DNA from: Lysinibacillus parviboronicapiens
GTDB taxonomy: Bacteria; Bacillota; Bacilli; Bacillales_A; Planococcaceae
Assembly (NCBI RefSeq): GCF_003049575.1
Contig: NZ_PYWI01000018.1
Coordinates: 1-64,000 of the forward strand
Direction of reading: 5' to 3'
DNA length: 64,000 bases
The position numbers and the translations under genes were made by a program. This document shows, piece by piece, positions 1-8,180 of this stretch. The notes under the pieces are model-generated. The model was not told the DNA's origin. It saw nothing but the letters and a program-made list of their open reading frames with translations, and did no database searches. Within the stretch, counting starts at the first letter, position 1. Each line of letters begins with the position of its first letter.

Positions 1-43
1 ATGCCTTGGTCGAAAAATATTCAAGCGACATGTGCAAAATAGC

Positions 44-125
44 CATCTATTTGAAATAATTTCAGATAGATGGCCATTCGTCGTGCGTACCGAAAAGGTG
101 CGCTTATTTTTTTATTTCGGGCTTA
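44..125. repeat. Left copy of an inverted repeat with hairpin
   Basis: A 33-nt near-perfect hairpin (44-76, arms starting GCCATCTAT) is followed by TGCGTACCGAAAAGGTGCGC at 84-103 and an AT stretch ending TTCGGGCTTA at 116-125. The same modules occur in inverted order at 3765-3856 with 19/20 identity in the 20-mer. The hairpin sequence differs between the copies but the fold is kept. The two copies bracket about 3.6 kb. It could be a pair of MITE-like elements or paired terminators. Confidence 0.55.
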
Positions 126-365
126 CAGTGAATTCTCAAATGGGCTGATAGCATTAAAGATTTAGACTGCAGTTAGCTTAGGCAATGTTACTAATAGATA
201 AGTATAATGAATACCATTTGGCGATGAATTATTTTACTAAGTTTTTAATGATTTACTGATATATGCAAGGTTAGCAGTACACTATTAAGGTTTACTTCAG
301 TAAAATAAGGTATATTATATTTGTTGAATAGATTTCTTTAAAGACAAGAAAAGTAGGTGAACAAA

Positions 366-515
366 GTGGGGAAATATCAATTGGATACCAAAGGTCAGGT
401 AGCTGTGACAAAGTATCATGAAAAACACAAGCCAGCTAAATTTGATAAAAAGCAGCAACTTGAAAAAATACGTGCGGAGTATTTGAAAAAGAAGCAAAAA
501 CAAACAGATAAATAA
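366..515 (+). CDS. Small lysine-rich hypothetical protein (49 aa)
   Basis: GTG start after an AGGTGA-type ribosome site about 5 nt upstream (353-360), running to TAA at 513-515. The product is very basic and hydrophilic, with many Lys/Gln residues, no membrane segment and a predicted helical C-terminal half (KKQQLEKIRAEYLKKKQK). I do not recognise the family. Shortness lowers confidence, but the ribosome site and codon use look genuine. A longer frame on the opposite strand across this stretch appears to be a shadow. Confidence 0.5.
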   Translation: MGKYQLDTKGQVAVTKYHEKHKPAKFDKKQQLEKIRAEYLKKKQKQTDK

Positions 516-682
516 AAGGAAGATAAATCTTCGAAATTACAAAAATAGACCAATGGCAAAAGGCTATTTTAGAATTAGTGACGGAATTAACGCGATTTCA
601 TTGTTGGGAATAAACCAAAAACGAACAATCGAGGAGGCCACACAAAACTAACAATTACTAAATTTCAATAGAAGGAATATAT

Positions 683-1030
683 GTGACAAAAGATAAACGG
701 ATAATGAGATAGCGAAAACCTACTGTGTTTGTGTATCAACATTAAAGAATTGGAAGCATCGAAAGGGGATTGCTTAGTTGCTACCTTTGAAAGATGAATG
801 TAATGATGGTGAAGGTGTGCAGGCGATGATGATATGGAGCATACGGAAGATCTAATGGAAGCGAATATATTTACGACAAAGAAGCAACGAGAAATTGAAT
901 GGGAATATAGGGAGAAGCTTCGAGGTACGGTAAGGGTGCTATTTGCATTGCTGGATACACGCATGTGATGAAGCACTTTGAATTCGTGGAAGTGGAGTTT
1001 CAAGGTTACTCGAAAGATTTTGTGCAGTAA
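683..1030 (+). pseudogene. Degenerate helix-turn-helix protein (possible terminase small subunit-like)
   Basis: Several frames contain protein-like pieces in order: a KDKR/DNEIAKTY piece, then VSTLKNWKHRKG, then a charged helix KKQREIEWEYREKLR, then FEFVEVEFQGYSKDF ending at 1030. NEIAKTYxVxVSTLKNWKxRK resembles the helix-turn-helix of PBSX-type phage terminase small subunits and related DNA-binding proteins. At least three frameshifts or stops separate the pieces, so this is a decayed gene. The family assignment is tentative. Confidence 0.35.
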
Positions 1031-1206
1031 ATGAGGTGTGACTGAGTATGCATGTGAGGAAAGAAACAAATAAAAGGGTCTCCAGTGTGGGGGACGACCC
1101 TTTGGTCATAATAAGAATGTGTAAGGATGATTGATATTTACACTATTATTATGATAGTTTGCGAAGGGGTTATGGAGATTATTGATTGTGACCAATAATG
1201 AAGGTG

Positions 1207-1323
1207 TTATTTATGCATGAAACTAGCGCCCACAATAATTAAAAGAATGAATAGGACAACGATTAGAGCGAATGATAAATTATCATGCTTGCCATAGCCC
1301 GTACCATAAACTTCATTTCCCAT
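1207..1323 (-). CDS. YjcZ-like small sporulation membrane protein (38 aa)
   Basis: ATG at 1323 on the minus strand follows AAAGGAGGGAATTTAAT, an excellent ribosome site. The product begins MGNEVYGTGYGKHDN and ends in a single hydrophobic helix, LIVVLFILLIIVGASFM, plus HK. This Gly/Tyr-rich head with a VVLFILLIIVGA tail is typical of the YjcZ family of tiny Bacillus proteins linked to sporulation. A second member with the same tail is at 26630-26749. Function is known only by association with spores. Confidence 0.85.
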   Translation of the reverse strand: MGNEVYGTGYGKHDNLSFALIVVLFILLIIVGASFMHK

Positions 1324-1634
1324 ATTAAATTCCCTCCTTTCTATAATTTAGAATATGTAAAGTTATAGAAAGGAGAGATGCTATTCATCTAATCAATCAC
1401 TTCTTTTGAAAAAATAAATAATCATATTACGTATTTTGAGAAAGAACGTGGTTCGTGTGAAGCTGCATTTAAATTCAATTGAATTAGATATTTATACTCC
1501 TTAATTATAAGAATAACTTTATAAATTAGCATTGTATTTCTACCAGCTGCTTCAGTGATGGAATTCACAGATAAAGATAAGTTTATATTTGGAAACTGAG
1601 TTATTAGTTTCTCAACTAGATAAAGAGGAATATA

Positions 1635-1904
1635 AATGAGCATCCTGAATTTAAGGAAGTAAATGTATCATTTACTGATGTTGAATGACAATATTTTGGG
1701 GATTTTATTAACACTGCACGAACTACTTTTATGAATTCACAAGTATCAGAACAATTAGTTGTGGCTCCAAGGGTTGCTCCAATTGTATGGTTTGTTAATA
1801 TTAATGTTGTTTTTATAGGGAATACAAAAGGGTTTGCAACGGTATACAAACCTGATAGTGGGGAAATCGCTATGAAATTTATTAACAGTAATTGGGGATG
1901 GTAA
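1635..1904 (+). pseudogene. Broken gene upstream of a WapI-like immunity candidate
   Basis: The frame ending at TAA 1904 codes for a coherent 3' portion (…FATVYKPDSGEIAMKFIN then NWGW), but it has an in-frame TGA after about 17 codons and no start codon. Its stop lies 9 nt before the ATG of the next gene at 1914, so the two were probably co-transcribed. I do not recognise the family. It looks like the C-terminal remnant of a larger protein. Confidence 0.35.
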
Positions 1905-1913
1905 GATTTAATT

Positions 1914-2336
1914 ATGGCAACCTTATATGATAGATCATTTGATGCATCAAAGACAAGTTTAGAAGTAGTTAATATAGAGAGCGATACTATTTCTAGTAAT
2001 ATTTGGATTAAATTTAATTGTGGCGAACATCATTTAGATTTTAAGTTTTTGGTTTTACGGAGTGACCTTATAATGCTACATACGCTGATATTAAATAATT
2101 GGGATGAATTATTGGAAGCGAAAGTATGGGACTCAACGGATCCTTCATTTTCATTTGCTATTTTAGCGAATAATAGCGAGCTAATTGATGAGCAGATTTA
2201 TAAATTCCAATTTTGGATTGATGCAGGAGAATTTAACTCTCATAGAGCTACTCGTTCCGGTATTGGTATTACAATTTATCAAGATAGAAAATCTATTGAA
2301 GAATTTGCATTACAGATAAAAAAAGAATTTGATTAG
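1914..2336 (+). CDS. Hypothetical protein, possible WapI-type immunity protein (140 aa)
   Basis: The ATG lies 9 nt after the stop of a broken upstream frame. The product is soluble and acidic with no signal peptide. The C-terminal half has FQFWIDAGEFNSHRATRSGIG then ITIYQDRKSIEEFA. This FWIDxGE…SGxGxxI pattern is reminiscent of WapI-family immunity proteins that neutralise contact-dependent toxins. No toxin is visible nearby, so it could be an orphan immunity gene. The assignment rests on memory of the motif and is weak. Confidence 0.55.
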   Translation: MATLYDRSFDASKTSLEVVNIESDTISSNIWIKFNCGEHHLDFKFLVLRSDLIMLHTLILNNWDELLEAKVWDSTDPSFSFAILANNSELIDEQIYKFQFWIDAGEFNSHRATRSGIGITIYQDRKSIEEFALQIKKEFD

Positions 2337-2405
2337 AATTAAAGCGAATGTCCGGTACTCAATTAATATGAACTGAACCCTATAAAGTAGACAGTTTAAT
2401 AAAAG

Positions 2406-2560
2406 ACCATTCTCTACATTAAACAGCGATTAGATGACTTCGATGCTGCCGGAGTCATTTTTTTAATGTCCATTTCTTTGACGCATTTTTGAAATGCTGG
2501 GTGTGTATAATGGAAACCTTGATCTGAATGAATCATCGCTTTGGGAATTGTGCTATAGCA
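2406..2560 (-). mobile_element. IS3-family transposase (orfB) remnant
   Basis: The minus strand encodes AMIHSDQGFHYTHPAFQKCV followed by a degraded KEMDI segment and then, out of frame, SIEVI. This matches the catalytic region of IS3-type orfB transposases (HSDxGxxYTxxxF, later NAxxESFF). Only about 50 codons survive, with frameshifts and no terminal repeats seen. It is a dead fragment. Confidence 0.7.
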
Positions 2561-2783
2561 AATGTACTTTTAAAAGGGTACACAAGTACAATAAATTCGA
2601 GGCAGTTATGATTGATAGACAAGGGGCTAGAAGATAATTAAAAATCTATCTCTCAGCTCAAAAAATCTCTTTTTTAAAATCAGTAAAAGCACTAGTAAAA
2701 CGTCCATACATAGAGTTGGTTGCTACATATTCTAGCTATATAGAGAACATCTCTAATACTAAAAATGAAATGAGGGAATTTTT

Positions 2784-3584
2784 TTGAGTGATCAATTAGA
2801 TAATCAGATGCAACCTTTTCTTCCTTGTCCAGTAACATCAACTGAACAAACACCATTATCTAGTGCGAATACGCCAGTAGTCGCTACACCGCTTTCAACG
2901 CCAATTGTAAAAATACCTGTAGTACTTTCAGAACCGACACTTCAAATCGTTGTGGAGTCGGATATTACGCTTAGTCCTGCAGCAACTGAAATCAAAAGAG
3001 TGAAAAAAAATGTATTCCTAAATCAAGTGAAACTGGTACCGGTTAGATTTACACGTATTGCGGGCACTGACTTTTTTAGGGTAACAAGAGCTAAATTATT
3101 CGTAGCGGGCCATATTCGTAAAAATATCGAATATGCTTCAGCTGCATGTAATGGGGCACTTCAAGATAGAATTGCCAATGTTCCATTTTCTGGTTTTGCA
3201 GACCTTACTTTCCCACAAGAACCTGGAGGCCCTACGCCAATCCTAGGAATTTCCGAGTTTGCCGAAGTGAACTTCCTTAACGAACATACCCAACTGGATG
3301 CTCGATTGGATAAGTTTTTCTTCCAAAACCTCGTAAAATACAATGAACAGCCATTTGGCGAGTTAGTAGCTGCAAACTTCTTTGAACTTGATTTTTCACC
3401 AACTATGGCAAGACCTGAAGGTACTTTTAGCAAATTGCGTGAAAAAATTGTACTGGAACTTACTGTAAAAGTACTGCAAGTTCAACAAATTCGCCTAGGT
3501 GCGGGTAGTGTAGTAACGCCTGTGCTTTCAGGACTTACGCCTCCTGTTAGTTCTGCTATTGAACCTCCTACTACTCATTGGTAA
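2784..3584 (+). CDS. CsxC-like exosporium/spore-surface protein (266 aa)
   Basis: Starts at TTG 2784 with a GAGGGA ribosome site 7-8 nt upstream; no ATG fits. The N-terminal 60 residues are Pro/Thr/Ser-rich and low in complexity. Then comes VFLNQVKLVPVRFTRI, LFVAGHIRKNIEYAS, and C-terminal strands LREKIVLELTVKVLQVQQIRL, resembling the SPOCS/CsxC-type beta domain seen in exosporium proteins of Bacillus. The tail is Pro/Thr-rich again. There is no signal peptide, as expected for a protein made in the mother cell. A strong hairpin terminator follows at 3691. Function at the spore surface is inferred from family resemblance. Confidence 0.65.
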   Translation: MSDQLDNQMQPFLPCPVTSTEQTPLSSANTPVVATPLSTPIVKIPVVLSEPTLQIVVESDITLSPAATEIKRVKKNVFLNQVKLVPVRFTRIAGTDFFRVTRAKLFVAGHIRKNIEYASAACNGALQDRIANVPFSGFADLTFPQEPGGPTPILGISEFAEVNFLNEHTQLDARLDKFFFQNLVKYNEQPFGELVAANFFELDFSPTMARPEGTFSKLREKIVLELTVKVLQVQQIRLGAGSVVTPVLSGLTPPVSSAIEPPTTHW

Positions 3585-3690
3585 TCACTATTTTTTAGAG
3601 GAGCAAAATAAAGAATAAAGGGTTGCACAATGCAAAAATAAACAGCCCTAGAATTTTAAAGAGGCACTGATAAAATCTAAAATTTGAGTT

Positions 3691-3735
3691 GGTAGTTGAA
3701 AGTTCGGTTGAATCGAACTTTCAACTGCCTTTTGT
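3691..3735 (+). terminator. Rho-independent terminator after the CsxC-like gene
   Basis: Perfect 13-bp stem AGTTGAAAGTTCG/CGAACTTTCAACT (3694-3706 with 3714-3726), extended by three more pairs including one G-T, a 7-nt loop, then CC and TTTT. Confidence 0.85.
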
Positions 3736-3764
3736 AATAAAACTTGAGTTTGAGCTTTTATTCA

Positions 3765-3856
3765 TAAGCCCGAATTATAAAAATATAAAAATAGGCGCAC
3801 CTTTTCAGTACGCATCACATTAGCCGTATATCATTAATTTTTATCAGATATACGGC
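3765..3856. repeat. Right copy of the inverted repeat with hairpin
   Basis: TAAGCCCGAA (3765-3774), an AT stretch, GCGCACCTTTTCAGTACGCA (3795-3814) and a hairpin GCCGTATATC…GATATACGGC (3823-3856) mirror the elements at 44-125 in reverse order. The 20-mer differs at one base. The hairpin keeps GCC…GGC and an ATATC-like stem with different bases. Confidence 0.55.
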
Positions 3857-4644
3857 AATTTTATTTCCACATGCAGTTGGCTACAAAGGAATTTTTAAGT
3901 TCGGAATATAGTGTGACGGGGATAATCGTTAAGATTTTTTGCTGGGCATAGAGAAGATATCTCCTTTAATAGATTCCTATATAGTAGGTGCTGCGTGTTT
4001 ATAGCGTTCTTTGAATAAGGGCTTATGTTTTATTTGACGGTTCTCCTATTAAAACAACTCAATTTCTCAATGTACATACGAAACGATTCATTCTATTAGT
4101 TAGAAGTTGTTTTTTTTGAAAACAAGATTTTGTCCCAGTAAATAGATTTCGGAATGCATATTTATATATAGATTAGATATAGGAATATGGGTGCACAGTG
4201 AAAGAAGCCTGTTCCTGAAAACAAGTGATGGCTGTACGTCTTGTATGGAATGATAGCAAGAGCTTGTAGTAGTAGCTCTTCTAAATGTGCATTGTCAGGT
4301 TTGTTTCTACGTTAGAGAATCATTTCAACCAATATAGTATAGATCAGTTATTGGAACGAAAATCAGCACCTGATCACACTCCTTATCTATCGAAGTCAGA
4401 GCATGCTCAAACGCTGACTGACAGAAAGCACATCAGCCAACAAAGGGGGTGGTCTTAAATCCCATTTGGATACGCCAATTCTTCAACACAATATCGAAGA
4501 ACGTTTTCATATTGCCGTGTCTAGAAAGCATCACCGGTATACTTCATTGCTGAGTTTTCGCTAAACAAGACCTACGTATCATCTGGAAAAGGCTGATACT
4601 AAAAAGATAAAATGGATAAATATATAAAATAGGAAGGTGGTTTT
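3857..4644. other. Intergenic region with no recognisable gene
   Basis: Several short frames on both strands are interrupted by stops. Pieces at 4460-4600 look faintly protein-like but match nothing I know. The last 20 bases contain the AGGAAGGTGG ribosome site of the next gene. Confidence 0.5.
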
Positions 4645-6720
4645 ATGTTGAATCAAAACAAGAAAAAGGCCAATGAAAATCAAAAGGAAGAGAATCAAGT
4701 TCAGGAAGTAGAGATTATGGCACCCACACCTTGTTGTAGTAATTGTATTATTGTTGATCCAGCAAATGGATGTTCCGTAATGGAAGGTACTACTACCACT
4801 GCTGTTGGATTCGCATCCCATGCGGAAGGGTCAAATACCACTGCTAGTGGTAGTGCTTCTCATGCGGAAGGCCAAGAAACGATTGCTCAAGGTGGTTCTT
4901 CTCATTCTGAAGGACAGAATACAGTAGGATTTGGATTTGCTTCTCATGCGGAAGGGTCAGGAACATTCGCCAGTGGAGAAGCTTCTCATGCGGAAGGGTC
5001 TCAAACAGTAGCTTCCGGTGGAATATCCCACGCAGAAGGGGAACAGACAAAAGCACAAGGAAGTCAATCCCATGCCGAAGGGCTTTTATCCATCGCTAGT
5101 GGAGATATTTCCCATGCGGCAGGGTCTGAGACAGAAGCTAGTGGATTCATTTCCCACGCAGAAGGAGAGTTAACAAAATCAGAAGGAAGAGCTTCCCATG
5201 CAGAAGGCGTTCGAACAATTGCGAGTGCAGACTTTTCCCACGCAGAAGGGCAAGATACCAGAGGCAGTGGAATAGCTTCTCATGTGGAAGGGGCTCTCTC
5301 CATCGCAAGTGGCGATTTTTCCCATGCGGAAGGGGCGAGCAGTATAGCTAGTTCAATCGCTGCCCATGCAGAAGGAGACTCGACAAGGGCGGAAAGAAGG
5401 GCTTCTCATGCAGAAGGAGAACAGACAAGAGCAGCAGGAAGAGCTTCCCATTCAGAAGGAATTCTTAGCATTGCCAGTGGAGAAGCTTCTCATGCAGAAG
5501 GTAATCGATCTATTGCGGGTGTAGTTGGAGATCTTACGAAAGGATTTGCTGCCCATGCAGAAGGAGAGGAAACAAGAGCGGAAGGAAGAGCTTCTCATGC
5601 GGAGGGTGGACCAACAAGGAATGCAGCAGGGGAAATTGTTATGCGTTCTACGGCTTCTGGTGATTTTTCCCACGCAGAAGGGCAAGGGACAACTACCAGT
5701 GGGCGGGCTGCCCACGCAGAAGGGTCTGCTACTGTCGCAAGTGGATTCAATTCTCACGCAGAAGGATCTGCTACAATCGCAAGTGGATCCAATTCTCACG
5801 CAGAAGGGTCCGCTACTATCGCAGGTGGATCCAATTCCCACGCAGAAGGGTCTACTACTATTGCAAGTGGATTCATTTCCCACGCAGAAGGGTCTGCTAC
5901 TATTGCAAGTGGATTCATTTCCCATGCCGAAGGAGACCGGACAATCGCAAGCGGAAGAGCTACCCATGCAGAAGGAGTTCAAACAACCGCAAACGGATCC
6001 TTCTCCCATGCAGAGGGAAATAATACAAGCACAAATGGGCGAATAGGTGCTCATATTATGGGACGTTTTGGGGATGCCAATGAGCTTGCATACTCTTGGT
6101 ATTTAGCAAACGGAACGAGTACAACAAACAAAGGACTTGCAGCTAAAATTTTAAGTAATGGAAACGTAAAAATTGATGGTACGGTGAGTATGCCTGCTTC
6201 AGATTATGCCGAATTATTTGAAACAGTTGATTCAAATGCGATTGATGTTGGATATTTTGTTACCTTTGATGTAGAAAGTGACAAAATCCGAAAAGCGCAT
6301 AGCAAAGATGACTATGTATTGGGGATTACAAGCTCTACTCCTGCTATATTGGGTAACAGTGGGGAATTAAGGTGGAAAAATAAATATGTTTTGGATGAAT
6401 GGGGCAGAGTAAAATACAAAGATGTTGTTATCCCAGCAAAAATAGATGAACAAGGAAATGTTCTCACGCCCGAACATACCACATCACATTCTATATTAAA
6501 TCCTAAATGGGATCCTACAAAAGAATACATTCCAAGGTTAAAAAGATCGGAATGGGTGGCTGTTGGTTTATTAGGACAACTGCTGATCCGTGATGACGGA
6601 ACATGCAAACCTGGTAAATATTGTATGCCGAATGATGAAGGAGTTGCAACAGCTTCCAAAAAAGGTTATCGCGTGATGAAACGTACAGGACCAAATCAGA
6701 TTTTGGTTTTATTTAAATAG
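4645..6720 (+). CDS. SHAEG-repeat fibre protein with C-terminal peptidase G2 domain (691 aa)
   Basis: ATG at 4645 after AGGAAGGTGG. After a 25-residue charged head (Lys/Glu/Asn/Gln) and a Cys-containing patch (PCCSNC) there are 28 copies of a roughly 14-residue unit ending S/A/T-H-A-E-G (about residues 55-470), with two longer spacer inserts. This YadA-head-like repeat should form a trimeric left-handed roll. From about residue 519 (SDYAELFE) the C-terminus matches the peptidase_G2 autoproteolytic domain, also found on phage appendage proteins. There is no signal peptide, sortase motif or phage neighbours. A spore-surface fibre is my inference, as the neighbours include other spore-surface candidates. 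Variation among repeat units suggests expansion by duplication (units at 5730-5935 are nearly identical). Confidence 0.85.
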   Translation: MLNQNKKKANENQKEENQVQEVEIMAPTPCCSNCIIVDPANGCSVMEGTTTTAVGFASHAEGSNTTASGSASHAEGQETIAQGGSSHSEGQNTVGFGFASHAEGSGTFASGEASHAEGSQTVASGGISHAEGEQTKAQGSQSHAEGLLSIASGDISHAAGSETEASGFISHAEGELTKSEGRASHAEGVRTIASADFSHAEGQDTRGSGIASHVEGALSIASGDFSHAEGASSIASSIAAHAEGDSTRAERRASHAEGEQTRAAGRASHSEGILSIASGEASHAEGNRSIAGVVGDLTKGFAAHAEGEETRAEGRASHAEGGPTRNAAGEIVMRSTASGDFSHAEGQGTTTSGRAAHAEGSATVASGFNSHAEGSATIASGSNSHAEGSATIAGGSNSHAEGSTTIASGFISHAEGSATIASGFISHAEGDRTIASGRATHAEGVQTTANGSFSHAEGNNTSTNGRIGAHIMGRFGDANELAYSWYLANGTSTTNKGLAAKILSNGNVKIDGTVSMPASDYAELFETVDSNAIDVGYFVTFDVESDKIRKAHSKDDYVLGITSSTPAILGNSGELRWKNKYVLDEWGRVKYKDVVIPAKIDEQGNVLTPEHTTSHSILNPKWDPTKEYIPRLKRSEWVAVGLLGQLLIRDDGTCKPGKYCMPNDEGVATASKKGYRVMKRTGPNQILVLFK

Positions 6721-7140
6721 AAGCTTTAAAGGCAATTTTAAATTGTTGTTAAATCTTCATTTTCAAATTTGTATCCGTTAATTGCCGATGGTATCAGTGA
6801 TGCTGTTACTAGGTCATGTATTTACTTTTGATAATCCTTATTGCAATCGACAAAGAGGTAGCCGAGCTCAAAGAATCATTTTTCAATGATCTTTTGAGTC
6901 GGCGTCTTTTTATATCTTAGTTCAAATAATAAATTTTGTTGAAATATTAAGTTTTGCGATGGATAAATCGTTTCTAGAATCTAAACCATCCGACTAAATT
7001 ACTTTCTTCCATGTCCTTCCCGCCAATTGGATAATAGCAGACATGTATTGACCTATGAGTAACCCCTAGGTTTAAGCTGAATGTATACGTAAATGCGAGC
7101 GTTATTAAATTTACGAAATACTTTTTTAAGTGGGGATTAT
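6721..7140. other. Intergenic region
   Basis: Contains the hairpin terminator at 6861-6913 and otherwise no coding signal. An in-frame ATG at 7093 lies upstream of the protease gene but has no ribosome site. Confidence 0.5.
6861..6913 (+). terminator. Hairpin terminator
   Basis: Long imperfect stem GCCGAgCTCAAAgaATCAT…ATGATcTTTTGAGTCGGC followed by GTCTTTTTA. It lies 140 nt after the SHAEG-repeat gene. Confidence 0.7.
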
Positions 7141-7974
7141 ATGAATAGTGAAAAGAAATTTAAAAAACCAGTAGCAAGTTTTATTGTACTAACCAATATC
7201 ATTTTTATGCCAATTTTTTGTCTTGTGGGAGCCATAAGCATGTTAGGATTTCCTGAATGGGTTTTTGATGTAATGCTCTGTATATCAGCTTGGTCCTCAA
7301 CTTTTGCTTTTGCAATACTATTTAAAAAAATCTATCCTGGTCAGAGTTTTATACAATTTGTAAAAGATAAATTCAAGAATAAACTTAAATTTTCTGTGAT
7401 TCTAACTGTAATCATGATTCAAGCATCCATATTTTTAATGATTTTGACTATCGTATCGAGAAATAGTGAAGTAGACTCTATTTTTACTATTACTTCATGG
7501 GGAATGCTGTTCTATTTCTTTATCAAGAACCTTCTTGCAGGGCCATTTGGAGAAGAAATAGGGTGGAGAGGTTTCGCTCAAATTGAGCTTCAAAAGAAGC
7601 ATTCACCATTAACAGCTTCGATAATCATTGGATTTTGGTGGGGGATGTGGCATCTACCCCTATGGTTTACTACAGGGCTTGTGGGTCTTGATTTAATTAA
7701 ATATATACTATTCTTTATGATTGCGCTGATGTCTACTAAGATCATCATGACAGCATTTTATAACTTAAATCAGAATTTAGTCATTCCAATCATCATCCAC
7801 CAATTCTTTAATTTTTTTATTGGCTTAATAAACGGAAATTTACTCGATTTAATCATGTATAACGCAATTTTTTATTTAATAGGAGCTGTCTTGTTGATCA
7901 TTATAAACCCAAAGAAAGTACTATATGGAAAGGAAGATACAAATATTATGAATGTAGAGCAGTACATGGTTTAG
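7141..7974 (+). CDS. CPBP-family intramembrane metalloprotease (277 aa)
   Basis: Start chosen at ATG 7141, preceded by GTGGGGA. An upstream in-frame ATG at 7093 lacks a ribosome site. It is a polytopic membrane protein with about 7 hydrophobic segments. The CPBP (CAAX protease and bacteriocin-processing) signatures are present: GPFGEEIGWRGFAQ (EExxxR), FWWGMWHLPLW (FxxxH) and a later IIHQFFNF histidine. Family members cleave within membranes or give bacteriocin immunity. Substrate is unknown. No bacteriocin gene lies next to it. The gene stands alone. Confidence 0.85.
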   Translation: MNSEKKFKKPVASFIVLTNIIFMPIFCLVGAISMLGFPEWVFDVMLCISAWSSTFAFAILFKKIYPGQSFIQFVKDKFKNKLKFSVILTVIMIQASIFLMILTIVSRNSEVDSIFTITSWGMLFYFFIKNLLAGPFGEEIGWRGFAQIELQKKHSPLTASIIIGFWWGMWHLPLWFTTGLVGLDLIKYILFFMIALMSTKIIMTAFYNLNQNLVIPIIIHQFFNFFIGLINGNLLDLIMYNAIFYLIGAVLLIIINPKKVLYGKEDTNIMNVEQYMV

Positions 7975-8180
7975 TATGTACTGCGATATACGTAACGAAC
8001 AGGAGCGTTAGTACACTAATCAACACAACAAACAAAAAGCCACTCTGGTAAGTGACTAAATGAATGATTACTTTTAATAAACCAGTTACCAAATCAATTC
8101 CAAATAACCTAATTTGAGCTTGTAATTGTAAATAAAGCATGGCTTATAAGTTTAATATAGACAATAAATCACCATTGCAA

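Noticed and set aside
1-42. Partial gene end reading MPWSKNIQATCAK and stop
   Set aside because: Only 13 codons visible before the stop, no supporting motif, and the start of the window cuts the frame.
665-1069. 134-codon minus-strand frame
   Set aside because: Composition is His/Ser/Phe-rich without a domain, and it lies opposite coherent remnants of a plus-strand HTH gene.
4244-4620. Possible transposase or helicase pieces in the region upstream of the SHAEG gene
   Set aside because: Translated fragments on both strands gave no consistent family motif, so I left it as unassigned.
5452-6054. Long minus-strand frame (200 aa) and a plus-strand frame (5525-6046) inside the SHAEG-repeat gene
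   Set aside because: Both are periodic shadows of the repeat DNA, rich in Cys/Ser or Gln/Lys at repeat spacing, with no ribosome site.
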